Assembly: GCF_001531445.1 (NCBI RefSeq) | Contig: NZ_LQYA01000004.1 | Coordinates: 1 to 64,000, forward strand | Length of the DNA: 64,000 nucleotides | Direction: 5' to 3' | Source of the DNA: Sporosarcina koreensis | Lineage (GTDB): Bacteria; Bacillota; Bacilli; Bacillales_A; Planococcaceae | Shown: positions 53,253 to 61,823 of the stretch, piece by piece | How positions within the stretch are numbered: the stretch's first letter is position 1 | How the letters are laid out: every line of letters begins with the position of its first letter | Program-made: the position numbers and the translations under genes | Notes under the pieces: model-generated | Seen by the model: only the letters and a program-made list of their open reading frames with translations | Told to the model about the DNA's origin: nothing | The model's database searches: none

Positions 53253-53293
53253 AATTGATAGGGTCCCTAAAAGGGGACGGCTAATTCATCTGG

Positions 53294-53340
53294 AATAACC
53301 CATCCGAAAAGAGCTTGCGACTCAAGGATGGGTTATTTCT
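53294..53340. terminator. Second hairpin, convergent region
   Basis: AATAACCCATCC (53294-53305) and GGATGGGTTATT (53326-53337) form a perfect 12-bp stem, T-rich to the right. Lies at the end of the permease-fragment pseudogene. Confidence 0.6.
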
Positions 53341-53463
53341 TTCTATCATTTGACAGTATCATAACAACCAACGTTGCAAAACCAATTGCCACCATTAATA
53401 TTGATGCCATACAAGTTTCTTCTGCCGCAAAATTTTCTTCATTTCAAATTTCAATAAACCCAT
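53333..53463 (-). pseudogene. Fragment: copy of the start of the ABC permease gene, frameshifted
   Basis: Directly after the ABC permease gene, ATG at 53463 behind GGGGGGTG opens a frame reading MGLLKFEMKKILRQKKLVW, nearly the same as the permease start MSLLKFELKKILRQKKFVW. It then hits a stop after HQY; one base shift gives ASILMVAIGFATLVVMILSNDRKK, a hydrophobic segment. I read it as the remnant of a duplicated permease gene, cut to its first membrane segment. A functional 25-aa membrane peptide (ATG in the second frame) is less likely because it has no ribosome site. Confidence 0.6.
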
Positions 53464-53488
53464 AACACTACACCCCCCACTCCAGCAT

Positions 53489-56044
53489 TCACGCTGTTGC
53501 TGTAACCGACTTTCTCCCCTTCACAAATCTCTTCTCAAAACTCAATCCGAAATAAGCCACACCCAAAAGGATAACCGTCGCTACAAGCAACATCGCGCAG
53601 CCCATATATACGCTGATAGCAGGATCGTTCAGCAGTGTCATGATTTCCCCATTGACAACTTTCGGTATGTTTACATAAAGGAAAGGAGAGTACTGTGCGA
53701 GATCGTCCAATTTCCAGCTCAACAAATAGCCCGTTACACTAACCAATCCAGTCAGTGCGTACACGACTAACGGCTGGCGGATGAAGAGGCCCAGGACATT
53801 CGTCAATGCAAGCAGGAACAATGCGATACAAACATATAGCAAAAGGGCCTTCAACAAGTACTCTCCGAGCGGCATGAAATGATACCCTCCCTCGAATGCC
53901 CGCTGTCCTGTAAAATCAAACGATTGGAATTCTCGCCTGCTATGATAATGCAACACCGGATACATCCAGTCGCCGAACCGGTTGAACACCGTTCCGACGA
54001 GCACGGCAAACAGGAAAACAATAATCGCACTCCCGATTGCAATGATAGAACTGAAAAGCACTTTTCCAAGGAAAAGGGAACGCTTCATAATCGGCAATGT
54101 CACAAGCATTTGCAACGTCGGCCTCTTCCCACGCTCGCCTGAAAAACCAGCGCCTACGAGGATTAGGAATAATAGCAATGGAACGAAGTACAGATAGTCG
54201 CGGAAATACATAAAGAGCGAAAATAACCCGCTATGGTCCACTTTCCGGTTCGCCTGTTCATTCCACTTCTTCTCCTTCCGATGTTCCTCTTTCCATTGGT
54301 CATGGATATTCGGCATATAAGTGCCCGAGAAGACCGGTTTAATATCATGGTCTTTCATCCACTCTTTTTGTGCTATCGCTGTTTCATAGCCGAAAATGGT
54401 GAGAGGATCATAATTATGCTTTTTAACCTCTATCAAGTTTTCAAGATATCGATGGTCATTGGACAGCTGATAATCGTATAACGGGGTCCAATCTTGATTT
54501 CCATAAGCCTTCAATGCACGTTCGGCAAGCGCGGCTTCTTCACGGGCAATATCTATATTCCCTTGAATGTATTCAATATTATGTCCATATATGAAATCCC
54601 CGTCTTCACCTCTTGCATTTGCTTCTGCGACCTGCTTCTCCATTTCTTCGATGGCTTCCATAAAGTAACCGATGAGTCCCGTCTCATTCTCCGCATCTTC
54701 TACAATCGACGCTAACCTTTCGAGAGCCTCAGTCTCCTTCTCCTTCGCTTGCTCCGCGAAATAGAAATAGCCGACAATAGCAGCGATGAATAAGACAATC
54801 AAAGACTGCCCGACAAGCCCCCTCCGCTTCGACTTCCGCCATTCAAACAGACTATTATTCCAGACAGGGCGGAGATGTGTCATCTTCCCTTTATAGTACG
54901 GCTTCAGTTCCTCGGCCGATTTAAATAAACCACGTTCGCCTTCGCGCAAGAAAATGGTTGCCGCAAGCAATAAAACGCTCCATAGAAACGCCGAAATTGC
55001 ATACAGCCATATCGGATTGGACGGTATTTCGGTCAAAAACCGGTCTGCGCGGAAAAACTGGAAAGGGTTCCAGGGTGTCTGCGTTATCGGCAGTGCTTCC
55101 GTTAGCACAACGCCAATCATTGTAAGGAAACCCGTCAGCATAATCGTTGAAAAAGAGCTTCTTAATTGTGTACCGATTAAAAGCAATAAGGCAAAAAGGA
55201 ATGCCCCCGCTGCCAGAAATAGAATTGTTGCATTCAACAAATGTTGCCAAACGGGAATGAGGGCGAATGAATCACCTGTTTCCAGAAACGTTGGATACAA
55301 CAAGTCATTGAATGTATCTCCGAAAACAACCGGAATCACCCATCCGCCAATCGCGACGAAAACCAAGTAGAAAAACGTTACGGTTAGCAATCCCGCGTAC
55401 TTTGCAAGCAACAACTCCCGTCTGCGGAGCGGTTGCGTCCTTAACGTCAATAATGTCTGCTGCTCCTTCTCCGAAGTGTAAGCGTTCCCGAAAAGGAGCA
55501 ATAGCAGCAAAAGTCCGGCTGGCCCTAGCAAAATGGGAGCTATCTCACTCATTTGCAAGGCGGGGGACACCGGATCGGTTTCATTGGCATATGGCAAATC
55601 ACGCTTTACCAAATAAGCATTCTTATCGATAGCCTTTTCTCGTTCCACACCCTCTAAGGCAGTAAAGACTCCACCAGTATTCTCGTACTTCCCCAATAGC
55701 GAGTAAAATTCATTCTCGACGAGCGGAATTTCATCCCAACGCTTTCCGTAGATGGCGCTCTTCCATTGAAACGTGGCCGTCGCCATATTGTTCAAGATAT
55801 CGAATTGCTCCGCCTGCACCTCTGTCAGCCTATTCTCCCTGTTCAATGGCAAGAGCTGCGCGTACAGTTGGTCGACTTTGAGAACCACTTGAAGTATTTT
55901 CTCCTCTGCCTCTTTCGACATCAAATCCTGCTCGATCTTGTTTTGATAAAATGTCCATCCAACAGTTAGCAGCACCATAACCAATAACCAAACGAACTTC
56001 TTCTGCCGCAGGATCTTCTTCAGCTCAAACTTCAACAAGCTCAT
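53489..56044 (-). CDS. Large ABC-2 permease with two membrane modules
   Basis: About 851 aa. Two repeats of the same plan follow each other: a cytoplasmic start and first segment (LLKFELKKILRQKKFVWLLVMVLLTV and, near residue 410, FEWRKSKRRGLVGQSLIVLFIAAI), a long extracytoplasmic helical region rich in Glu, and five or so membrane segments (TLRTQPLRRRELLLAKYAG, TLQMLVTLPIMKRSLFLGK as coupling loops). So one chain probably supplies both halves of the channel. ATG 56044 is chosen; the upstream frame repeats the ATPase gene. Substrate unknown. Confidence 0.85.
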   Translation of the reverse strand: MSLLKFELKKILRQKKFVWLLVMVLLTVGWTFYQNKIEQDLMSKEAEEKILQVVLKVDQLYAQLLPLNRENRLTEVQAEQFDILNNMATATFQWKSAIYGKRWDEIPLVENEFYSLLGKYENTGGVFTALEGVEREKAIDKNAYLVKRDLPYANETDPVSPALQMSEIAPILLGPAGLLLLLLLFGNAYTSEKEQQTLLTLRTQPLRRRELLLAKYAGLLTVTFFYLVFVAIGGWVIPVVFGDTFNDLLYPTFLETGDSFALIPVWQHLLNATILFLAAGAFLFALLLLIGTQLRSSFSTIMLTGFLTMIGVVLTEALPITQTPWNPFQFFRADRFLTEIPSNPIWLYAISAFLWSVLLLAATIFLREGERGLFKSAEELKPYYKGKMTHLRPVWNNSLFEWRKSKRRGLVGQSLIVLFIAAIVGYFYFAEQAKEKETEALERLASIVEDAENETGLIGYFMEAIEEMEKQVAEANARGEDGDFIYGHNIEYIQGNIDIAREEAALAERALKAYGNQDWTPLYDYQLSNDHRYLENLIEVKKHNYDPLTIFGYETAIAQKEWMKDHDIKPVFSGTYMPNIHDQWKEEHRKEKKWNEQANRKVDHSGLFSLFMYFRDYLYFVPLLLFLILVGAGFSGERGKRPTLQMLVTLPIMKRSLFLGKVLFSSIIAIGSAIIVFLFAVLVGTVFNRFGDWMYPVLHYHSRREFQSFDFTGQRAFEGGYHFMPLGEYLLKALLLYVCIALFLLALTNVLGLFIRQPLVVYALTGLVSVTGYLLSWKLDDLAQYSPFLYVNIPKVVNGEIMTLLNDPAISVYMGCAMLLVATVILLGVAYFGLSFEKRFVKGRKSVTATA

Positions 56045-56924
56045 TGGACTTCGTCTCTTCCGTGAAGATTTTTCGGTAGCGTTCCTCGGAACCGAACACT
56101 TTCTTCTCGATATCGTCAATGACAATCTTCTCTTGATCCAACAAATAGAACACACGGTCAAGCCCTACATCTTTCCGATATATATGCAATCGCCCATCCA
56201 CTACCTCGACAGGTATGCCTACCTCCGCCAATGACTTTTCCGCCTTCACCACATCGTTAACAGCGATTTGATAACGGACTTGCTCAAACTCCGCCATATT
56301 TTCCTGGATCAAATTCCCCTTCTTCAGGAATAAAATCGATGACGTCACCCGGTCGATTTCCGCTAGATTGTGAGAAGACAGTAAAATAGCCGTCCCCTCT
56401 TCACGCAATGCGAGCAGCAAATTACGTACCCGAATTGCGCTCGTCGGGTCAAGACCGTTCAACGGCTCATCCAAAATCATCAGCTTTGGCTTGTTCACAA
56501 CCGCCATCGCGAGCAGCAAATGCTGTTTCATTCCAAGCGAATAGTTCTTCACTTTTTTATTCAAATAACTTGTTATGCCAATCCGGTCAGCCGTGTCCAA
56601 CAGCTGCTTTTTCGGTAACCCCTGCACATCGCAGATGAACTGCAAATGATCGTACCCCGTCAAATATTCGTATAGCACCGTATTGTCTTGCATGAACGAA
56701 ATCTCCCGGAAAATATTCGGATCCCGATTACTCTTCCCAAAAACCGTCACTTCCCCTTTATCCGCAGGCAACAGATTCGTAATGATGTTCATTAACGTTG
56801 ACTTCCCCGATCCGTTCGGCCCCACCAGCGCAATGATCTGCGGCTCCTCGATTTCAAACGTAATCCCCTTCAACACCTGTTCCTTGCCATATGATTTGTA
56901 CACGTCTTTTACTGATAAAATCAT
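56025..56924 (-). CDS. ABC transporter ATP-binding protein
   Basis: About 299 aa: Walker A GPNGSGKSTLMNII, signature YSLGMKQHLLLAMAV, Walker B KLMILDEPLNGLD, switch SSHNLAEIDR, and a C-terminal extension of about 80 residues. ATG 56924 (MILSVKDVYKSYG) follows GGGGGGAG. It overlaps the two-module permease gene by 20 bases, so both form one exporter. Confidence 0.9.
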   Translation of the reverse strand: MILSVKDVYKSYGKEQVLKGITFEIEEPQIIALVGPNGSGKSTLMNIITNLLPADKGEVTVFGKSNRDPNIFREISFMQDNTVLYEYLTGYDHLQFICDVQGLPKKQLLDTADRIGITSYLNKKVKNYSLGMKQHLLLAMAVVNKPKLMILDEPLNGLDPTSAIRVRNLLLALREEGTAILLSSHNLAEIDRVTSSILFLKKGNLIQENMAEFEQVRYQIAVNDVVKAEKSLAEVGIPVEVVDGRLHIYRKDVGLDRVFYLLDQEKIVIDDIEKKVFGSEERYRKIFTEETKSNELVEV

Positions 56925-57022
56925 GTCCACAACTCCCCCCAATAGTTTGATAAAATCCAATTATCTCCATTCTACTATAATTACAATGATATTTGATTAA
57001 AAATTTAATTTATTTTCCGAAA

Positions 57023-57058
57023 CAAAAAATCCACCTAGCCACCGCTGCCAGGTGGATT
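57023..57058 (-). terminator. Terminator of the yugN-like gene
   Basis: AATCCACCT (57028-57036) pairs with AGGTGGATT (57050-57058); a run of T follows on the minus strand. Confidence 0.8.
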
Positions 57059-57069
57059 ACTTATTCAAT

Positions 57070-57504
57070 TCAACTCGTTTTCAATAAATCTTGCGCATAC
57101 ATGCAATCCATCAAATCTTTCACAGCGACTTCTCCTGCATGGATCCATCTGTTTTTATCAATAATTTTACCGTCCTTATCAATCGGTTGCTGGAATTGGC
57201 TGAAGCCCGTTGCATCCAATAGTGAGCTTTCATCCCGGTCAAGTCCAACATGAACAACATGCTTGATGATGTAAGGCGTGCCGAATTTAATGGAGGCTTC
57301 ATAATGGTCGAGCACGCCATCGGTTACGATAAAAGGAATTCGGATATAGATCGTTTCCCCACCTTCCTGGCATAAAATGTGATCGAAGCATCCTTGATCA
57401 TAATCCCAGTTTCCACCCATATGGTAACCGAGTTCCCGGATGCAATCGCTCACAACACCGAAAGAAGCAGTTTGGCCCTCCAGCCCCGTTTGTAATTTCA
57501 ACAT
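57070..57504 (-). CDS. YugN-like family protein
   Basis: A 144-aa soluble protein matching the YugN family of Bacillales: MLKLQTGLEGQTASFG, LGYHMGGNWDYDQGCFDHIL, IRIPFIVTDGVLD and DATGFSQFQQPIDKDGKI. Function unknown. ATG 57504 lies behind AGAGGAGGAG; the frame open to 57540 adds only leader residues. Single gene with terminator. Confidence 0.85.
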   Translation of the reverse strand: MLKLQTGLEGQTASFGVVSDCIRELGYHMGGNWDYDQGCFDHILCQEGGETIYIRIPFIVTDGVLDHYEASIKFGTPYIIKHVVHVGLDRDESSLLDATGFSQFQQPIDKDGKIIDKNRWIHAGEVAVKDLMDCMYAQDLLKTS

Positions 57505-57639
57505 GATTTCTCCTCCTCTAAATGATTCTTTAGATAGCATTCACAAAAGGAGAGGGAGACATACTATCGAAAGGAGCAGATTACCATTCCTTCCTTACGG
57601 CTATACTTTTAAAAACATCTACAATTGGAGGGGAACTTT

Positions 57640-58146
57640 TTGACAACGATACATAACACGCAATCAAATTCAGGTAACAGAGCGACATTCGCGCGTCGTA
57701 ACCTTTGGTCAGGCATTTTATTCGGATTAGGTTTTGTTGCGTTTCTTGATGAAACATTGTTCCATCAGCTGCTTCATTGGCATAAATTTTACGATAAATC
57801 GACTGTCGCCGTCGGTCTTATTTCAGATGGGCTGTTTCATGCATTTAGCTGGTTTGCGACTGTCGGTGGATTGTTCATTGTTGCCGATTTAAGGAGGCGG
57901 AATGCACTATGGCATAAAATGTGGTGGGGAGGGAAATTGCTTGGCGGCGGGGCTTTCCAGCTTTATGACGGTACAATCCAGCATAAGCTTATGCGCATCC
58001 ACCAAATCCGATACAATGTCGATATTTTACCGTATGACCTTGTGTGGAATATTTCTGCAGCTATTATGATTGTCGTTGGTATCGGTTTGATTGTTAGTGC
58101 TAGACGCGAACGGCGTGAAGGGAGAGGGGTGTTTTCCAATGCATAA
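57640..58146 (+). CDS. DUF2243-family membrane protein
   Basis: About 168 aa with four hydrophobic segments and conserved His residues near the membrane: GFVAFLDETLFHQLLHWHKFYD, GLFHAFSWFATVGG and AFQLYDGTIQHKLMRIHQIRY. DUF2243 genes are often next to ctaG, as here; His-rich membrane spans suggest a metal or haem role, which is inference. The TTG at 57640 follows GGAGGGG at 6 bases. It overlaps ctaG by 8 bases. Confidence 0.85.
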   Translation: MTTIHNTQSNSGNRATFARRNLWSGILFGLGFVAFLDETLFHQLLHWHKFYDKSTVAVGLISDGLFHAFSWFATVGGLFIVADLRRRNALWHKMWWGGKLLGGGAFQLYDGTIQHKLMRIHQIRYNVDILPYDLVWNISAAIMIVVGIGLIVSARRERREGRGVFSNA

Positions 58147-58927
58147 TACTCATTTTCTATTGACCGATCTGCTTTTTGGCATTCCGGCATTGCTTGCGAT
58201 CGGATTTTACATCGGGGCTGTGATAATCACAAACAGACAGGGACGCCTTCGTAAATGGCCATGGCTCCGTACATTCTCTTTTGTTGTAGGTGTACTTTTT
58301 GCCGCAGCAGCATTGATTGGTCCACTCGCTCGACAATCCCATACCGATTTCACAGCCCACATGGCAGGGCATTTACTGCTCGGAATGCTTGCCCCACTTC
58401 TCATTGCACTGGCTGCGCCTATGACCTTATTATTGCGCACGTTAAATGTCCACTGGGCAAGAAAGCTCAGCAGACTGCTGCAAGGTTCGTATGTTGGATT
58501 CTTCACCCATCCGATCGTCGCTTCCGCTTTGAACATCGGTGGCTTATGGCTTCTCTATACGACCAGTTTATATGCAGCGATGCATGCAAACATTTGGCTC
58601 CATATCATCATTCATATCCACGTCTTCCTAGCCGGTTATGTATTCACAATCTCTTTGGTTTATATCGATCCTGTCTCCCACCGTTTCAGCTTCACGTACA
58701 GAACTGTCGTTTTCATTTTTGCACTTGCCGGTCATGGCATCTTGTCAAAATTCATCTATGCGTATCCATCGGCGGGCGTCCCGGTAGAACAGGCAAGGAT
58801 CGGTGCCATGCTGATGTATTACGGCGGTGACGCGGTGGATCTGTTGTTGATTTTTATACTGTTCAAGCATTGGTATCAATCGGTTCGTCCTCGCAAACTT
58901 GTTTCCGTGGCAGGGAAAGCAGTGTAG
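58139..58927 (+). CDS. ctaG: CtaG-type cytochrome c oxidase assembly factor
   Basis: A 262-aa caa3-type CtaG (DUF1404) membrane protein with about seven segments. Conserved His sites: HTDFTAHMAGHLLLGMLAPLL, HPIVASALNIGGLWLLY and HIIIHIHVFLAGYVF. In Bacillus CtaG is needed for copper insertion into cytochrome caa3 oxidase. ATG 58139 follows GGGAGAGGGG. No oxidase genes lie in the window. Confidence 0.88.
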   Translation: MHNTHFLLTDLLFGIPALLAIGFYIGAVIITNRQGRLRKWPWLRTFSFVVGVLFAAAALIGPLARQSHTDFTAHMAGHLLLGMLAPLLIALAAPMTLLLRTLNVHWARKLSRLLQGSYVGFFTHPIVASALNIGGLWLLYTTSLYAAMHANIWLHIIIHIHVFLAGYVFTISLVYIDPVSHRFSFTYRTVVFIFALAGHGILSKFIYAYPSAGVPVEQARIGAMLMYYGGDAVDLLLIFILFKHWYQSVRPRKLVSVAGKAV

Positions 58928-58954
58928 CTGCTTATCAGGGGAGCTTTTTTGATC

Positions 58955-59087
58955 TTATCGATCATTTCCCTGCGGATATCGTTCATTTCCCAAAAGATAT
59001 CGATCATTTGTGTGCACTTATTGATTATTTCCCGAAAGATATCGATCATTTCCCAGGATATATGGTCATTTCGTGACCTTTTACCTA
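58955..59087 (+). repeat. Array C2: five 21-bp units with tail
   Basis: Units start at 58955, 58976, 58997, 59018 and 59039, all 21 bp apart. Tail 59060-59087 begins ATATGGTCATTTCGTGACC and ends TTTTACCTA, as in C3. Follows ctaG on the same strand. Confidence 0.9.
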
Positions 59088-59184
59088 CTTAAAAAACAGA
59101 CTCTCTCTTGCTGATACTTCAATCACTTTCATTTACGTCACCAAAAAACAGCCTTCCCCAGCTCAAACAGGGCTGACTACAAAG

Positions 59185-59254
59185 TTATCGGTCACCTGCA
59201 GTGAGTTATCGATCACTTCGGTAGATTTATCGTCATTCCGTGACTTTTTACCTA
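59185..59254 (+). repeat. Array C2b: two 21-bp units with tail
   Basis: Units at 59185 and 59206 (TTATCGGTCACC-, TTATCGATCACTT-), then a tail TTATCGTCATTCCGTGAC..TTTACCTA at 59227-59254. A shorter second array 98 bases after C2. Confidence 0.85.
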
Positions 59255-59276
59255 TCCGACATATTCACAATTCGCC

Positions 59277-59305
59277 TTGAATTGAACTCTGCAACCCTCT
59301 ATTAT
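59277..59305 (+). promoter_or_regulatory. Promoter of the Xaa-Pro peptidase gene
   Basis: TTGAAT (59277-59282), 17 bp and TATTAT (59300-59305), 60 bases before the start codon. Confidence 0.6.
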
Positions 59306-59364
59306 TTCCACAATTCTTGTGTCATAGTAATAATGGGAATATTTCTATTAATGGGGGTTTAACA

Positions 59365-60429
59365 ATGGACAAGTTAGTGAAGTTACGCGACGCATTTGAC
59401 GGATTGGGAATTGACGGAATGCTTATTACGGATCCGTATAACCGGAGATATTTGACGGATTTCACCGGAACTGCGGGGACAGTGCTCGTGTCGAAAACGG
59501 AGGCGTATTTATTGGTCGATTTCCGTTATGTGAGCCAGGCGAATGCGCAAGAGACTGATTTCACTGTGAAAGAAATCGATCGAGCCATTATTTATGAGGA
59601 AATTTCAACGCTTGCAGAAAGCTTGGGAATCAAGAAGCTCGGATTTGAACAGCAGCACCAATCCTATTTTTATTACTCCCAGCTTTCGAAGGAAGTAAAG
59701 GCGGAGCTTGTTCCTGTCTCGAATGTCGTTGAAAAGCTGCGGATGATTAAAAATGAAACCGAAATGGTCATTTTGAAAAAAGCTGCCGAAATTGCAGACG
59801 CCGCCTTCGAGCATATTTTAACGTTCATTCAACCAGGTCGCACAGAGATTGAAATTGCGAATGAACTGGAATTCCATATGAGGAAATTGGGCGCGACATC
59901 TTCCTCCTTCGATATGATTGTCGCGTCCGGCGTACGTTCTGCGTTACCGCATGGAGTGGCGAGTGACAAAGTAATTGAGCACGGCGATATGGTGACGCTT
60001 GATTTTGGCGCTTATTACAAAGGATATTGCTCCGATATGACAAGAACGGTCGCAGTCGGCGAGCCTGATCCGAAGCTGAAGGAAATCTATTCAATCGTCC
60101 ATGATGCTCTTGAAAATGCGCTGTCGGGTATCAAAGTTGGCATGACTGGGAAAGAAGCGGATGCATTGACCCGCGACGTGATCAGCGAAAAAGGGTATGG
60201 CGATAATTATGGGCACGGCATGGGGCATGGGATTGGTTTATATATTCATGAAGATATTTTCATGAATCCGACATGCGAGCTGCTAGTCGAAGAAGGAATG
60301 GTGTTGACCGTCGAGCCGGGCATTTACATTCAGGGGCTTGGCGGGGTGCGGATTGAGGATGATATTATCGTGAAAAAAGATGGGATTGAGATTATTACAA
60401 AATCGCCTAAAGAGTTGATTATTCTGTGA
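59365..60429 (+). CDS. Xaa-Pro aminopeptidase family (M24) peptidase, YqhT-like
   Basis: A 354-aa peptidase removing N-terminal residues before Pro. A creatinase-N domain (1-125, RYLTDFTGTAGTVLV) precedes the pita-bread domain with all five metal ligands: the two Asp in TLDFGAYYKGYCSDMTRT, His in GHGMGHGIGL, Glu in LTVEPGIYI and Glu in GVRIEDDII. ATG 59365 follows TGGGGG; the open frame upstream is leader. Single gene with terminator. Confidence 0.92.
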   Translation: MDKLVKLRDAFDGLGIDGMLITDPYNRRYLTDFTGTAGTVLVSKTEAYLLVDFRYVSQANAQETDFTVKEIDRAIIYEEISTLAESLGIKKLGFEQQHQSYFYYSQLSKEVKAELVPVSNVVEKLRMIKNETEMVILKKAAEIADAAFEHILTFIQPGRTEIEIANELEFHMRKLGATSSSFDMIVASGVRSALPHGVASDKVIEHGDMVTLDFGAYYKGYCSDMTRTVAVGEPDPKLKEIYSIVHDALENALSGIKVGMTGKEADALTRDVISEKGYGDNYGHGMGHGIGLYIHEDIFMNPTCELLVEEGMVLTVEPGIYIQGLGGVRIEDDIIVKKDGIEIITKSPKELIIL

Positions 60430-60476
60430 TGGTTGCATTATAACCGCCTGATGAAAAAATATATAAAAATCAACGT

Positions 60477-60516
60477 AAAAACAGATGAAGCTATGCTTTC
60501 CTTCATCTGTTTTTTC
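60477..60516. terminator. Terminator between the peptidase and AEC genes
   Basis: ACAGATGAAG (60481-60490) pairs with CTTCATCTGT (60501-60510), A-run left and T-run right, serving both convergent genes. Confidence 0.85.
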
Positions 60517-60532
60517 AATAACTGAGCATCAA

Positions 60533-61459
60533 TCAAACAAACAACACCGCAGACAAGTAGACGACAAATGTCACCGTAATTGCGCTTAACACAGTTGAAA
60601 ACAGAACAGTTTGGGCTGCCAAATCCGGACATACGTCATATTCCAATGCAAGTGTCGAACTGTTTCTTGATGTCGGGAAGGAACTTGCGATGAAGAGCGA
60701 TTGGGCGACAACGCCGTCCAGCCCGAAAATGAAAATGAGGAGCAACGCAACAGCTGGGCCGATAACAAGTCTCCCTAAACTGCTAACTACAATCGTCCGA
60801 TTCACAATTGTCTTTAACTCAATTTGCGCGAGTTGTGCCCCTAGCAATATGAGCGCAATTGCCAAAAATGCATCCGCCAGATGGCTAATGGGCGTCCATA
60901 GAAAATGCGGAATCGGGACTTGCAGCCAATTTAACAGTCCACCAAGAATCATTGCGTGTATAATTGGCATTCTCAAAAGCGACCGTAAAATTTCCAACCC
61001 GGATTTTGTCGCGGATATTAAATTATACAAACCATATGTATACGTTAAAATATTTTGAAAGACCATCACAATAATTTGAATGGAGATGCCGAGAGGATTC
61101 GCTTGGAATAGCAGCTGACTGACCGGTATTCCATAGTTCCCCGAGTTGATCAATGAAATGCTGTTTTTGAATATTGCAGCTTCCCCTCTGTCTAATTTCA
61201 ACAATTTCCCCAATACAGTTGTGACGATGATGATCAATAAACTGAAAGCAACTAAGTAACCGATGATTTCCAATAGGACTTGTACATCAATCTCCGTCTG
61301 ATATAGATTGATGAAAACGGCTGCTGGCATAAGACAGTATGTAATCAGATTCGAAATTGCTTTTAAATTGAATGCAAATTTCCTCTGTAGACCTGCCCCG
61401 ATTATTAATAGGATTAAGATAGGTATAATAATATTAATGAAAATGGTTCCTATGAACAT
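60533..61459 (-). CDS. AEC-family (auxin efflux carrier-like) transporter
   Basis: A 308-aa membrane protein with about ten hydrophobic segments in two halves, as in the AEC family of organic acid exporters (MleP, YwkB). Recognisable: NLITYCLMPAAVFINLYQ, SLINSGNYGIPVSQLLF in the first half and LGRLVIGPAVALLLIF, ASSFPTSRNSSTLALEY in the second. Substrate unknown. Single gene. Confidence 0.87.
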   Translation of the reverse strand: MFIGTIFINIIIPILILLIIGAGLQRKFAFNLKAISNLITYCLMPAAVFINLYQTEIDVQVLLEIIGYLVAFSLLIIIVTTVLGKLLKLDRGEAAIFKNSISLINSGNYGIPVSQLLFQANPLGISIQIIVMVFQNILTYTYGLYNLISATKSGLEILRSLLRMPIIHAMILGGLLNWLQVPIPHFLWTPISHLADAFLAIALILLGAQLAQIELKTIVNRTIVVSSLGRLVIGPAVALLLIFIFGLDGVVAQSLFIASSFPTSRNSSTLALEYDVCPDLAAQTVLFSTVLSAITVTFVVYLSAVLFV

Positions 61460-61567
61460 GACGGCTACCTCCAGTTATGAGGCCTTGTTGTGGAAGTCTC
61501 TTCTATTTGAGTATACAGGAAAGTAATGCATTGTTGTAATTAGGAAAAAGTTATGACAAGGGATAAG

Positions 61568-61602
61568 AAAAGGACTTCCCTCTACTCGGAAGTCCTTTTC
61601 TT
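61568..61602. terminator. Terminator downstream of yfkAB and array C3
   Basis: AAAGGACTTCC (61569-61579) pairs with GGAAGTCCTTTT (61588-61599), T-rich on both strands. For the leftward yfkAB message it would lie after element E3 and array C3, so these would form its 3' untranslated region. Confidence 0.75.
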
Positions 61603-61618
61603 ATGGTAAGTTGTATGG

Positions 61619-61751
61619 ATACCGATCATTTCCCGACATTTATCGATCATTTCCCGAAAGATATCAATCAATTGCGGACAGATATCGATTATTTCCCAAA
61701 TTATATCAATCATTTCCCAAGATATATGGTCATTTCGTGACCTTTTACCTA
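61619..61751 (+). repeat. Array C3: five 21-bp units with tail
   Basis: Units start at 61619, 61640, 61661, 61682 and 61703, each 21 bp, ATATCRATCATTTCCC-like with variable ends. The tail 61724-61751 is almost identical to the tail of C2 (ATATGGTCATTTCGTGACC..TTTTACCTA). Confidence 0.9.
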
Positions 61752-61765
61752 GCAGAGCTCTTTAA

Positions 61766-61822
61766 TTGTCAAAGGCACTTGGCGCGAAACGGGGTTTCCA
61801 TTTCATGTAACTTCCCACGGAC
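61766..61822. repeat. Dispersed element E, copy 3
   Basis: Starts TTGTCAAAGGCACTTGGCGC, then the inverted repeat GAAAC-GGG-GTTTC, and CTTCCCACGGAC at the end; TTGTC to CTTCCC is 45 bases, as in copy 2. It ends 1 base before the yfkAB stop codon and lies 14 bases from array C3. Confidence 0.75.
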
Positions 61823-61823
61823 A

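Noticed and set aside
53333-53410. 25-aa membrane peptide gene
   Set aside because: It lacks a ribosome site and continues, after a one-base shift, the permease-start copy, so I read it as part of a pseudogene.
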